A stretch of 64,000 nt of DNA, taken from contig JAAVTG010000014.1 in the NCBI GenBank assembly GCA_011947345.1, positions 1 through 64,000 of the forward strand, given 5' to 3'. Source of the DNA: Phytophthora quininea (taxonomy: Eukaryota; Oomycota; Peronosporomycetes; Peronosporales; Peronosporaceae). The notes below the pieces were generated by a model. The model saw nothing but the letters and a program-made list of their open reading frames with translations. It was not told the DNA's origin and did not search any database. This document shows positions 11,023-21,880 of this stretch, in pieces (positions within the stretch are counted from its first letter, which is position 1; each line of letters starts with the position of its first letter). Both the position numbers and the translations under genes were made by a program.

Positions 11023-11325
11023 ATGGCCGCCATTGTCCCGATCTCCTGCAACCAGCGCTGGCGCAGTCGTTCCCGGAATGCCAGCACCGACTCGGACTTT
11101 CTTGGTCTGATGCCGGCCTCACCTGCTGTCAACGAAGGAGTCGCGGTCGCAATGCTGGACGAAGTCGCCTACGAAGGTGACAACGAAGACCAAGACATCG
11201 ACATGGTCGAATCGCCGCATAACCTCGTCATGCCACGAGAGTACACCGCTCAGGAAGCAGCCTGGCCGATCGCACCCCTGAACACGACCAAGTCCATGGA
11301 ACGACGTCGCGCCAGCGGCTTCTAA
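11023..11325 (+). CDS. Small hypothetical acidic protein
   Basis: One hundred codons from the ATG at 11023, which has a good context (ACAATGGCC). The protein has an acidic middle (DEVAYEGDNEDQDIDMVE) and a Tyr-containing VMPREYTAQEAAWPIAP stretch, ending SMERRRASGF. No signal peptide or membrane segment. The frame is open from 10900, but the upstream part looks like 5' UTR. I do not recognise a family. Composition and start context favour a real gene. Confidence 0.45.
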   Translation: MAAIVPISCNQRWRSRSRNASTDSDFLGLMPASPAVNEGVAVAMLDEVAYEGDNEDQDIDMVESPHNLVMPREYTAQEAAWPIAPLNTTKSMERRRASGF

Positions 11326-11499
11326 AGCCGAACCCGACCGAGAAATATTTGTCAACTGCCTGTAGTGTTGTGATCAGCGTGTAGCTTGGCGACGTCGTCG
11401 AGCATCTCATTTAAAATGCCAATAGTTTGTTACCCCAACATCTCGTTTGCTGGGAACGCTGCTCTCAGCGCTTTCGAATTTAAGAACTGTAGTGCACGG

Positions 11500-13871
11500 T
11501 CAACAGCTTGATCTCCACTTTTTGCGATGCCTCACTGCTTCCTGAGCAGCCTTCAAACGAGGTGATGCATTGAAGAAGCTTCCGTTGAAGCTGCTCGATT
11601 GTGGTTGCATTCGGGCAAAGTGAAGATGGTGCTGCAGCCTCTGTTGAGTTTTTGAGCAATGAATATCTTCGGCGACATCGTACAAATGCACAAGATGGTG
11701 CTCTACAATGCTCAAGCTTACGAGTTGCATACGTTCGAAGACGGGAAGGAAGAAGATACTAGCGAGCAGTGTGCGACGGTGGTTCGTTCGTGCTTTGCCG
11801 GTGTTGACAAGCTCCTGTAATTGAGTTATACGCGAATGGAAAGTCAATAGTGAGCGCTGGCAGCACGCAATGATCTCCATCATACAGGCAGCAACACTGA
11901 GGCCGTCCTGGTCACTCAAGGCGAGTAGACCGCGCCTTGTTTCTTGATTGAGCAGATCCAAAGTGCCACTCTCATTGGACTCCAGGACATCCAAAAAGAC
12001 ACTCGATCGCGATGTCTGTTTACTTGTCATGTGATTTATCTCGAAGTCGTCATGAATTCGGCCAGCGAGCTCCCTTAGTTGCTCGTTCAGCTGGCCGATT
12101 GAATGCGCGAAGCTCTTCTTTTACCGACTGCAGCCGTGCTCGCCGTCCTTCCTTGATAGCCCAACGCATCTAGAAATCCCAGTACTCGTTCGCATTTATC
12201 TGTCAGTGCAAATGGACAGCCATCGTCGTTTAAGATAGCCGGAATACGATCCGAGTGAAGTCGGATGATTCTTTAGTTCCAATTGACAACTCTTCAATTT
12301 GGAATATTGTCCAAGGCGACCGAAACACTGTAAATTCGGTGGCAACCTCGTAGGCTTCGTTTAGCTTCCGGTACAGGCGGTAAAATGGGTGAAAGCTGCA
12401 AGTCGTGTCGGCACTGAACGACATTAGACAACTATGTATCGAGGAGGAAGCGACACCTCAGTGCTGGCGGATGTAAGGCTTTCTTCACAAATAAGAATAA
12501 CAGCTTGAAGAAGTAGTCTGGTTGATGTTGATATACCTCGAAGTGACGAGGAGTCCACTTCAAGAAACGTCGATAGATTGGCTTCGCCGTGACAAAGCTT
12601 AGCTCGAAGGTTGGGTCCTTCCGACATCATGAATAGATCCAATAGAACAGCCAGCGACGCAAAAGGAAGCTTCTCATAGAGAGCATTCGCTGCTGTAACA
12701 GGATAACCATCGCCTGTAGACGTAGTATCATCGCCTCGACTAGAGTCGAGCAAAATCACAGGATGTAAGAGCACTTGGTGCTTATCTTTCTGACCAAACC
12801 CGTCCAACGTTGAGTAATACGCGTCAATTTGTGCTTCGCCGTAAGCGTTCGATAGAGCAGCATGTTTCCGATTTACGCGGAGAAATTCCAGACGTAGAGC
12901 GTGTTCAAGTACTGGCAAAGCCGCGAACAGAAACCACAGCTCGTCTCCATGTAGAACGAGCGCTTCGAAAGCGCGTTTCAGGAGATTTGATCTCCCTATA
13001 GGGATAAATGGCGCAGTCGACCATCTGCGGACCATTTCATCGCGAACGTCCGGACTCTCAAGACGCAGCACGGTGACGAGGTCTTGCTGGTCCTCCAAAA
13101 CCATCGAGTTGCTAACAAATTTGCCATCAAAACTGTCAATACAGAATAACTCTTTCTCTATCGAACCTTTGTCTAAGCTCCAGTTGGAATATCTTGCCAG
13201 TGTCGTAATGATTAGGAACGTAAGGCAACCAAAACTCTTAGGGAATTCGGCAGGCGGCATGAACCCATGCCACACCAAATTGCGGAGATTTAACCCCGAA
13301 GGTAAAAAGAGCACTTTAAGCAACTGTACTAAACCTTCAGGCAACACATCAGCCAACGTGTCCGAGTGCAGCAAGTCCCTCAAGATCATGTTTTTCTTCC
13401 GAGGTTTTGCCTCCACCCGGAATACTGACAACACTTGCTCATGTAAATCGTACAACGCCTTCTCCAAGATCGTAACACCCACCTCAAAAGCCATGTAAAA
13501 TTCACCCAACTCGTCACTCAGCATCGACTCGACTTTTCAAGCAAGCTGGCATGTGTTAAGTGCTTAACTCCACGCCAATGCCAACTCTTAGGGTGTAAAT
13601 TGATCGCTCCGTAGCTCATAAACCTTTCAGCTTCCAGTGCTAACGCCCACGTGGCCTCAATTTGGTTGCCAACACTGTCCGCAAGGATGTCTTTCCAGTC
13701 CAAAGCTACGACGCCGTCCTTTTCCACAAGAAACTTCGGCAGCCTCGCCTGTAATGACACGCGATCAACATGGGGAAGTCTCCAGAACGAATAGAGTGAG
13801 TCATGTACTGCAGCAGACAACGATGGACGGTAAGCAGGAAGCAGCAGCCCAGTCGATGCTTGGCCCTTCAT
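11500..13871 (-). CDS. ERMARD-like (DUF4209) protein, several frame slips
   Basis: Likely start is the Met at 13871 ([17 protein letters not shown]). The upstream part of that frame is hydrophobic and overlaps the neighbouring spacer. The frame slips near 13530 at a GAAAAG run, then runs 13524-12424. That part contains [21 protein letters not shown], the hallmark Arg-Asn-x-x-x-His-Gly of DUF4209 found in ER membrane-associated RNA degradation (ERMARD) proteins. The reading passes into the 12424-12230 frame ([18 protein letters not shown]), then through at least two more slips into 12030-11500 (a helical tail, [13 protein letters not shown]). The human homologue is ER-associated. Function in oomycetes is not known to me. 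The domain call is from the motif only. Confidence 0.6.
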
Positions 13872-14002
13872 CTGTGCCCAGAAACAAAACAATATATAGC
13901 ACTTGAAAATTAAACCACATACATTAATCCAAATAAGAAAATCAAACTCATACAAATTCCACTTCAACTCGTCCCTTTGACAAGGCAACAGACAACTTAC
14001 TG

Positions 14003-16553
14003 TCAAGGCCCGTCACCATCGGGGTAGTACTCGTCCAGCCACTCGTAGATGTCCTTGGGGCGCTCTCTACCGCTCTTGAAAAATTGGTTTCCGCCCTCTG
14101 GCTTGTCGAACGCGCGCTCGGTGCAGCCTTCGATGTACTGTGCGTGGAGAAACAGAACGAGTTCAAAGTCGCCGCAGATGACGGCATTGTCCATAGCGTC
14201 ACTAGTGCAGCCTTCCTGTCGATTAGCTTGCAGCCAATACACCACTTCACGATGACCATCTTTCGCAGCGCCGTCCATTGCGCCAGTCGTGCATCCTTCT
14301 TTGCGGTTTTCATGCAGCCACTTGACAACATCCAAGTAGCCATTGCGAGCCGCACCGTCCATTGCCTCTGTCGTGCAGCCTTCGCTTCTGTTCGAGTGCA
14401 GCCACTCGACGACAGCCAAGTGGCCCTGGTGTGCTGCATAGTCCATGGCTTTCGTAGTGCATCCTTCCCACCGATTATCGTTCAGCCACTGCACTACTTC
14501 GAGGTGTCCATTTTGCGCGGCGCGATCCATGGCCTCGGTCGTACAGCCCTCACTGCGGTTCTCGTGGAGCCACTTTACCACTTCCAAGTGGCCATTCTGT
14601 GCCGCATGATCCATCGCCTCCTTACTACATCCTTCATTGCGATTCTCGTGCAGCCAATGAACCATCTCGAGGTACCCGTTTGAAGCAGCGAGATCCATCG
14701 CGCGCTTGGTGCAGCCTTCCGTCCGATTGGTGTGAAGCCACTGCACCATGTCCAGGTGGTTGTTCGCAGCTGCTTGATCCATCGCCTCGGTCGTAAACTC
14801 ACTTCTCATTCCTGCAGCTAACAGGTACTTTAAGACGGCTAGATGACCTTCTCTCGCTACAACCTCTAGGCTAGCTTTACGCTTATGCAGTGGACGGGAC
14901 CGCGCGGTGGACTCGTCAAACACATCGCACTTTGGTTCGTCTCGAAACGTTTCGACCATCCACTTGACCGCGTCGAAGTATCCTCGCTCGGCTGCAGCTA
15001 GTACAGCCTCGTGGTCAATCCAACCAGTGAAAGGTGTGGACATCTTCTTTGGCTTTGTCAATGGATAGTGTTGCTGCTGGCAAACGCGCTGCCAGTAGCA
15101 ATCATAGAGCTGTCGAGCCATCTCTAGCCTGCCATTCCCAGCCGCTACCCTCAAGGCTCGACCCGCTTCCACCTGCTTGTGATCAATTAGCCACTTCATC
15201 AAGTCCAACCGGTCCCTTTTGACTGCCTCATACACGGCCAACCCGCCATCCTCCGAGTAGTTGTGGCCATACAGCCATTTCATGACCGCCAACGAGCCCG
15301 CAGCAACGGCTTCCTTCATCAACCCCTCGATAGTGAGGATGACACTATAATCTCGCTGCTTTGCATCTAGAGAAGCCACATTACCAACCCTTACTGCAGC
15401 TCTGGCGATTCCTCCAAACTTGCGATCCGCATACGTGTTCATCTCCAGCCACTCCTCAGCATCAGAGTGCTTATTTCTAATGGCACGGGCGATGTCGTCT
15501 CCACCCCACGTGATCGTATGCTTCAGCAGGTCCTCTGGTAAAAGCTCGGGCTCAACCTCCTCCTCCTCTTGCTCGCTGTGAAAGGCTTGCAACTGTTCAG
15601 AAGAAAGTCGAATAATGGCTATCCCTCCGTTCTCACTCGCCATTGGCACCATTTCTCCGCGCAGCAACCGATCAAGGGTGTCAAGAGCGGCCGCATTCCT
15701 TTCCGGAAACGGTCCTCCTCGTAAGTACTCGAGCACAGCTTGGTTCCCAGGATCGTCCTCTTCAGGAAACCCTCAGCCATCATCACCTGCAAGGCTTCTC
15801 GAGTCATCTCTGGGTCTTGATGTGTACGAAAGACATGTACATCGCCTCCACGAGGCACTTGGGCCCGCATTAGCCCAGCAAGCCCTCTCTTGGTCCTTCA
15901 CCTCGAAGGAACTCGGCAAAAATGTTGCCACCCTCTCCTGGAGCTGGAGCTATGTGGTGGCCTTGGAAAAGCAACGGGTCAAACGCTGCCGCGGCATTTC
16001 TCCGTCTCTCCTGTTCTTGTTCCTGTCGAAGGTCAATTTCTCCGTCCAGTCCATTGCCCTTCCAGTACTGAAGGATGTCCACTCTGCCTGCCCCACAAAC
16101 ATACTCCACGGCCTTATTGGGCACCACACAGCCCTTGAAGTGATCAAAGAGCCACTGGACCATCTCCAGACCGGGGTGCTTCACTGCCTCCACCATGGAG
16201 AGACGGAACTGGTAGTGGTTGTAGTACTTATCTGAACGAAGGTAAAGTCTGCGGGAGAACGTGGTGCTGTGGCCGGGGCCTCCATCCGCTGGAGAGGGCT
16301 CCGTCTCGGGTCGGCAGCTGCTCCAGATCTTGTTTAGAAGAGCGATGGAGTTGAGTCGGCAGGCCTTCCAGAACTCCAGCTCCACCGACGTGTCTGCGAA
16401 GGACGAGGTCAACTCTTGGACGTGAGCGAGCGCGTGGAACTGCGGCCGAGACTGGTACACCAACTGCACTGCTAGTAGCAGCGACGACGACTGCGCCGCC
16501 TTCTGCTTCTTGGCCTTCTCGGCGCGTCGCTTGGTCCTCGACTTCTTGGCCAT
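14003..16553 (-). CDS. Ankyrin-repeat protein A', left-arm copy (two frame slips)
   Basis: Copy of the gene at 24554-27105. The start is the Met in a basic leader ([18 protein letters not shown]). Next come the family N-terminal region ([49 protein letters not shown]), an acidic segment ([11 protein letters not shown]), and about nine 28-residue repeats ([28 protein letters not shown]). This copy keeps the proper C-terminus ([17 protein letters not shown]). It is broken near 15768 and 15890, where it has one base fewer than the right arm in a C run (two against three) and a G run (three against four). Ankyrin repeats mediate protein binding; no partner is indicated. Confidence 0.85.
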
Positions 16554-17214
16554 CTGCGTGCTGGACAGCGAATTCGAAAGTGATGTTGAAGTGGGAGACC
16601 GAGTGAAAAGCTTGCACATGGACATAGTGAAAGCAAGTGTAAAAATGCTTCGAATAGAAGGCTCAACTTGACGATTCCTTTAATGTTGTTCATGGGTGTC
16701 AGGCCATCCACAGCACTAGCAGACCGTGATTCCTCTTGCTTCGACGGCAGCAGCGAGTACACGGCGATTAAGCTCGAGATGCTTGGCATCCACTTAGGTA
16801 GTGGCAGGTCACTATCTTTTGTGGTGCTTCTCGGCCCCAAATGCGATGACCTTTTCAAAACTACTAGCCATTCCGACTGTTGAACGGAAGTGCATTAGAC
16901 GCATCAATACTTGAAATGATTTGGCAGTACACGTACACGAGGCTAAAACTACAAGTCTTGCCAAAAAGACATTGATGGCTGCGTTGTGGACTGTGCAGCT
17001 TCACGAAATAAAATTCATGTCAAGCAAGCCGCGCACGCTGCAACAGAGCAGCACTAAAGAACGGCACATTGAGTAGACGATGCACGGCAGAGATTAGTCA
17101 AAGGAAGCCTTGGAGAGAGGTCACACCGCCATCGCTCGCTGCTAAACTCACTTTGTCGTAGATTTCATCGGGTCGATACCCACCACAGATATTCAATTCC
17201 TTCATTTGTTGAGG
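16554..17214. other. Spacer between ankyrin genes B' and A' (left arm)
   Basis: Mirror of 23893-24553. It holds the 3' flank of gene B' and the promoter of gene A', including the ACACTTGCTTTCACTATG block in reverse near 16620-16645. No other gene is visible. Confidence 0.5.
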
Positions 17215-19225
17215 CTATTCGCGACGTGTTTGGTCCGGATAATGCGCTAGACACCACTCGTAAACGATCTCGTACTCGCAGAACAGATCTGTTTTGAACA
17301 CAATTTCCGGACATTCTTCCTTGCATTTGGAGTGCAAGAACAACAATGTTTCCAAGCCGCCACAAGTTGCAGCAAGTGGGATCAACTCGGACGAAAAGAG
17401 TTCCGATCGATTTTCGTACAGCCAGCGAACAACTTCCAACTTATTTTCACGTACTGCCATCTCGATTGCCTTGGCGGTCCATCCTTCGTTTCGGTTTTGA
17501 TGCAGCCACTTGACAATTTCCAAATGTCCATTCCGAGCAGCTTTGTCCGTTGCAGCAGTCGTGCATCCCTCAGAACGGTTTTCATGAAGCCACATCAACA
17601 TATTCAAGTCGCCATTTTTCGCGGCGGAATCCATCGCACGCGTTGTACACTTCGCATTGGAGTTTTCATGAAGCCATTTCACAACTTCCAAATACTCGTA
17701 GGACGCTGCGTTATCCATCGCACGTGTTGTGCAGCCTTCTGTTCTGTTATCCAACAGCCATTTCACAATGTCTAGGTGCCCTCTGCAGATGCGCAGTCCA
17801 TTGCGCGTGTCGTGCATCCTTCCATTCGATTCTCGTGAAGCCACTTGACCATTTCCAAATGACCGGAGTCGGCCGCATAATCCATAGCGTTTGTTGTGCA
17901 ACCTTCATCTCGGTTGTTGTGGAGCCACTGGATGACGTCAAGATGGTTGCTCGAAGCCGCCCCATCCATTGCTTTTGTCGTTGCTGTGACAATGGCTAGG
18001 TCGTGCAAGAAAATCACCAAGGGCAAGTGTCCATTCGATGCTGCAGCATCAATAGCTGTCACGTCCTCCAAGTATGAACGTCCTACGGTTTCTTCGTTTG
18101 TCTCAAAGAGATCGACGTTGTGAGCATTCCCAAAGGTCTCCACCATCCACCGCACAACGTCTAGACTACCCATCTGAGCCGCAGACTTGAATGTGTTCGT
18201 GGCGTTCCAGCGAGGAGAATCATCCCAATTGGACACCTTACTGTATGGCAAGGGGTAACTTTTCACGCCACAAATGCCTCCCCAATAATTATCGTAGACA
18301 TATCTTGCGATTTCAATACGTCCATGCGCCATACTCACTTCCAGCGCTTGAAGCGCTTCCACCACCTTAACTTCCAGTAGCCACTTCACCATTTGTAAAT
18401 TGTCTTGTTGGATCGAAATACCCAACACTTCCCTGGCTGACTCTGGGTGTATGCCACCCCGCTGGTATAGCCACTGCACGACGTGGGAGTGGCCTTCTTC
18501 TGCGGCATATCTCATCAAATTCCATGAGTCATCAAATGCTGCTGGATTACGAGCGTAAGCCCAGTCGAGCATTGCGATATCTCCTCTCCTCACTGCAGAA
18601 CAGGCAACATCGTTATCAATGTGTTGGTCAGGAGCATTCCGGAGCAACCACAGCGCAGTCTCATCCTGCTTTGCTGATATCGCCCTGTTCAATTCACGGT
18701 GCCCCCATTCAACGAAATGTCTTGTTCCTGGCTCCAGCACGCGAGTCCTCTCTGTAGAGTTCATTGGTGTGCAGCGATCCAAGAAGAGCTGAAGTAGCTC
18801 AACATTACCTTTAGATGCTGCAGACTCCACTTTCGATCGAAACACTATGCAGCCTTCAAAGTGGTCGAAGAGCCACGTGGCCACCTTGTTATCTACAAAC
18901 TCGACGGCTTGGTGCATGCAGTGGTCGAACTGACAGCGACTGTAGTGCTTGTCAGTGCGTAGGTATCTCCTTCGACTCCACTCCCCACCGTGTCCAGGGC
19001 CTTGAGCAGCAGGCGATGCTTCCGTCTCGGGACTTGAACTGTTCCAAATTCTCTCGAGTAATGGGATGGAATTGAAGCCGGAGGCGTAGCTCAACGGCTT
19101 CTCCATCGCTGCAGCATCTAGGAAGGTGGAAATACTCTCTGCGACGTGGGATAACCCCCGAGTCTGTCCTTGGACTGCAGCACTAGCGCCACACTCAGCA
19201 GCGGAGGTCTTGGCAACACTGCCAT
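17215..19225 (-). CDS. Ankyrin-repeat protein B', left-arm copy (two frame slips)
   Basis: Copy of the gene at 21881-23892. The expected start is the ATG complementary to 19223-19225 (frame MAVLPRPPLLSVALVLQSKD). The frame slips near a GGGGG run, exactly as in the other arm. After that it carries the family N-terminal region (PLLERIWNSSSPETEASP, PGHGGEWSRRRYLRTDKHY, TWLFDHFEGC) and about eight 28-residue repeats. A second slip near 17785, where this arm has GGG and the other GGGG, separates the last repeats (17901-17215). The long open frame 19661-17772 extends past the real start into a different gene (see E) and is a chimera. Confidence 0.85.
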
Positions 19226-19397
19226 CTTTTTCCAAAATAAGCAAAAATTCACCGCGCCATAGTGAGAGCAAGTGTAAAATCAACAGCTTCAAAATATAGT
19301 TCTTCCATTCCAGAAAAATGGCTTCGTTGCCGTCGCCTCCGCCGCTGCAGACCGTCGTGCTGGTGTTCCGCTCCAAGCCAAAGCTGTGCGAGTTGTC

Positions 19398-21788
19398 TGC
19401 TGCAGCGTCCATGGCATCTGTCGTACATCCTTCCGACCGGTTAACGTGCAGCCAGCGAACTACGTCCAAATGATTGTTGCCTGATGCTTCGTCCATTGCT
19501 GAAGACGTACACATTACCTCATCACTGCTGCGACCTGCTCCTCGTTTCCGTTTTTTGTGAGCTGATGTAGATATTGCACGATCTCCATTCATCGCAGCTG
19601 TATCCATTGGATACTGTAAAAGCGTCTTGTACACCCTGCGCGCCGAGCTGGTCGTAGCCACAGTGCTGCTGGATCCAACGCCCGCTGGCAGACAGGAACA
19701 ATACGGTTTCCTGCGCCGGTGAGTGCCCGACTGACACGCTCACCTATTTAATCAGTAGTTTCGTCCCTAACGTTGTGCACTCGCCTAGTCCGCTCCGCGC
19801 AAAGCTCTAGTGACACTCCTCTCCGTTTCTCGACCGCGTAGTCCGTCTAGCCACTCGGGTACAATGGCACACACTGGCACCACCCCTTCGTCGCAGTGTT
19901 GATCGGCCGTACACGCTTACTAAGGAACCTGGAGTCCCAAAGAGCCACCGCTCCCCTCGCTTCGCTCGTACACTTGGCCACACCAGTCGGCTCCGCCCGT
20001 CAGCCTAACCAACTGATCCTCTTCGACGCAAATCGCAAACTGCGACCAGCAGGCGGCCACCAGGTTGGTGGCCCGCGGTCAAATCCATCCAGCTGCTGTT
20101 TGCGGTCCACAAAGCGCCGCTGACCTTCAAGTGCGGCTAGTCGCGCACCCTAAATCCACTCGACACCTTACGTGGTGGTGAAATCGTACGCCCCCGTGCA
20201 CTCAATTCTCCACGGTTGTGCTGAGCTTCAACCACATGCATCTGAGCCGTCTCACTTGATCCTCCGTGGTTTACGCCGCTTCCGCCACCAGCGTCCGCTA
20301 CCGAAGGCCTGTTACAATACCAAAAATATTGAGGTATATACCCGGAAGTGCCTCATAGCTGAAAACCAGGCACGTTATCAAAAGTCTCAACCAGCCAACG
20401 TACAGTAGTTAGGTGGCCTCGAGCAATGGCGACTAGCATTGTTTTCTCATTGATGCGTGAACACTGGCAGTGTCGTTTGTCAGTAATAATGGGCTGGTCG
20501 AGAGGATAATGCTCGACTTCACAAATATTACCCCAGTACCGGTCGTACATGTATCGTGCAATGTCCAATTAACCTCGCGTAACTGCTACCGCCATGACTC
20601 GCAGGGCCTCGACCAACTTGTGCTCGATCAGAAGCTTCACCATCATCAGGCTGCCTGTCTTCACTATTTCGTCTACTTCAGTATAAATCTCCGTGCAGTA
20701 TCCATTACTGATCAGCCACTTTAAGTTGTCGGCATGGCCTGAATTGATCATCAGTATCTTCAGGTTATACTCGGACGCTGTGTAAAGCCATTGTTTTCTC
20801 GCACCCAGTCAAGCTTCTGAGCATTTCCTTCTTTCACAGCTTCTTCCAGGACTTTTGGATTTCCCTCTGCAGGAAGTTCAAGATGGATCCACGACAAAAT
20901 CGCACTCGGCTGCGATCGAGCAGCACAGCTCGTATCAGTCTTACCCCACTGCACAAAAGTTATCCCGACAGGATATCTCTCCAACTGAGAGTCTGTCCAC
21001 AGAGTCGATCTCAATGGAACTCCGCGATCGAAGAACAGCTCTAGTATTTCTCTGTTATTTTGTGCTAGTCGAACGACATCGTAATAAACAACACCGCGGT
21101 GGAAATGGTCAAACAGCCACGTAATCATCTCCAAATTGGAATTCTTCACAGCTTCACCCAGTCCTTTATCGAACTGGTAGCGGTGGTAGTGTTGGTCTGT
21201 TCGTAGATATCTCCGTCGGGACCACGGTGTACCGTGTCCAGGTCCTAAATCTGCAGGCGACGGCTCACTCTCTGGAAGTGAACTGGATCAGATGTGGTCG
21301 AGTAATCTGAATGAGTTTACCTTGCAGGCCTTGCCGAACTTGTTCGATCGCGGCACTAGCAGCTCCTGCAGGTACGTGAGAGTCGAGAGAAGTAGTTTGA
21401 ATTCTTTTTGCTAACTTGTTTCTTCTGCAGCAGCTCCTCCTGCTTCCACTTGCACTGTCCAGTGCGGATTCAACTCTGAGGCTCCACGCCTCGTGCTACA
21501 AACATGCATACAAGCTACAGCATACTATTCCTTCTTTCCTGAGTCCCTTTCGCTGCCGCTTGTCCCTGTCTTCCTTCACCTTTCGCAGCATCCGTCGCTG
21601 CCAAACTTCAGCAGTGTCCAACTGACTTGAGCGACCAGGCCACCGTCGCAACAGAACTCTATCTCCAGAGTTGTATCCAAGTAGCTCGAAGTGGCGTCGA
21701 TCACATGGGACAACTCGCACAGGTTTGGCTTGGAGCGGAACACCAGCACGACGGTCTGCAGCGGCGGAGGCGACGGCAACGAAGCCAT
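19398..21788 (-). pseudogene. Ankyrin-repeat gene E, split by a solo LTR and cut at the palindrome edge
   Basis: Starts at 21788 with the family leader (MASLPSPPPLQTVVLVFRSKP). It runs through fragments at 21720-21496, 21149-20760 (ITWLFDHFHRGVVYYDVV), 20751-20569 and 20568-20353 (IARYMYDRYWGNICEVEHYPL, TVRWLVETFDN). It is then interrupted by the LTR at 19615-20316 and resumes (AMDEASGNNHLDVVRWLHVN) until it stops dead at 19397, where the inverted arm begins. Its remaining repeats are missing. Besides the insertion it has several frame breaks. Its 5' end lies 92 bp from gene B in divergent orientation. Confidence 0.8.
19615..20316. mobile_element. Solo LTR (702 bp) inside ankyrin gene E
   Basis: Begins TGTAA and ends TTACA, the inverted ends expected of an LTR, and is flanked by ATAC at 19611-19614 and 20317-20320 (4-bp target duplication). 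Ankyrin coding sequence of the same gene continues on both sides. It contains a short hairpin (GGCCACC..GGTGGCC near 20060). No gag or pol frame is seen, so it is a solo LTR or a short non-autonomous element. Confidence 0.75.
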
Positions 21789-21880
21789 TTTTCTGGAATG
21801 GAAGAACTATATTTTGAAGCTGTTGATTTTACACTTGCTCTCACTATGGCGCGGTGAATTTTTGCTTATTTTGGAAAAAG
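21789..21880. promoter_or_regulatory. 92-bp bidirectional promoter between ankyrin genes E and B
   Basis: Separates the ATG of gene E (minus, 21788) from the ATG of gene B (plus, 21881). It contains ACACTTGCTCTCACTATG at about 21829-21846, nearly identical to the block just upstream of gene A near 24480. The TCACT core may be the oomycete initiator. That role is inferred. Confidence 0.45.

Larger units (their letters stand above)
14003..19397. repeat. Left arm of 5.4-kb inverted duplication
   Basis: The reverse complement matches 21709-27105. Paired coordinates add to 41106-41109 throughout, so the arms differ in length by about two bases. They differ by scattered substitutions (for example Val/Ile and His/Arg changes in the larger ankyrin gene) and by one-base run-length differences. 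Each arm holds the same two head-to-tail ankyrin genes. The inner edge is at 19397, inside the first codons of a sequence transcribed the other way. Confidence 0.95.

Noticed and set aside
17772..19661. A 629-codon minus-strand frame read as one intact ankyrin protein
   Set aside because: It joins a fragment of gene E, an inverted promoter region and gene B' across the palindrome breakpoint. The real start of B' is inside it in another frame.
21691..21880. Extra N-terminus for ankyrin gene B
   Set aside because: This part of the open frame is the antisense of gene E's leader plus the shared promoter. The family leader starts at 21881.
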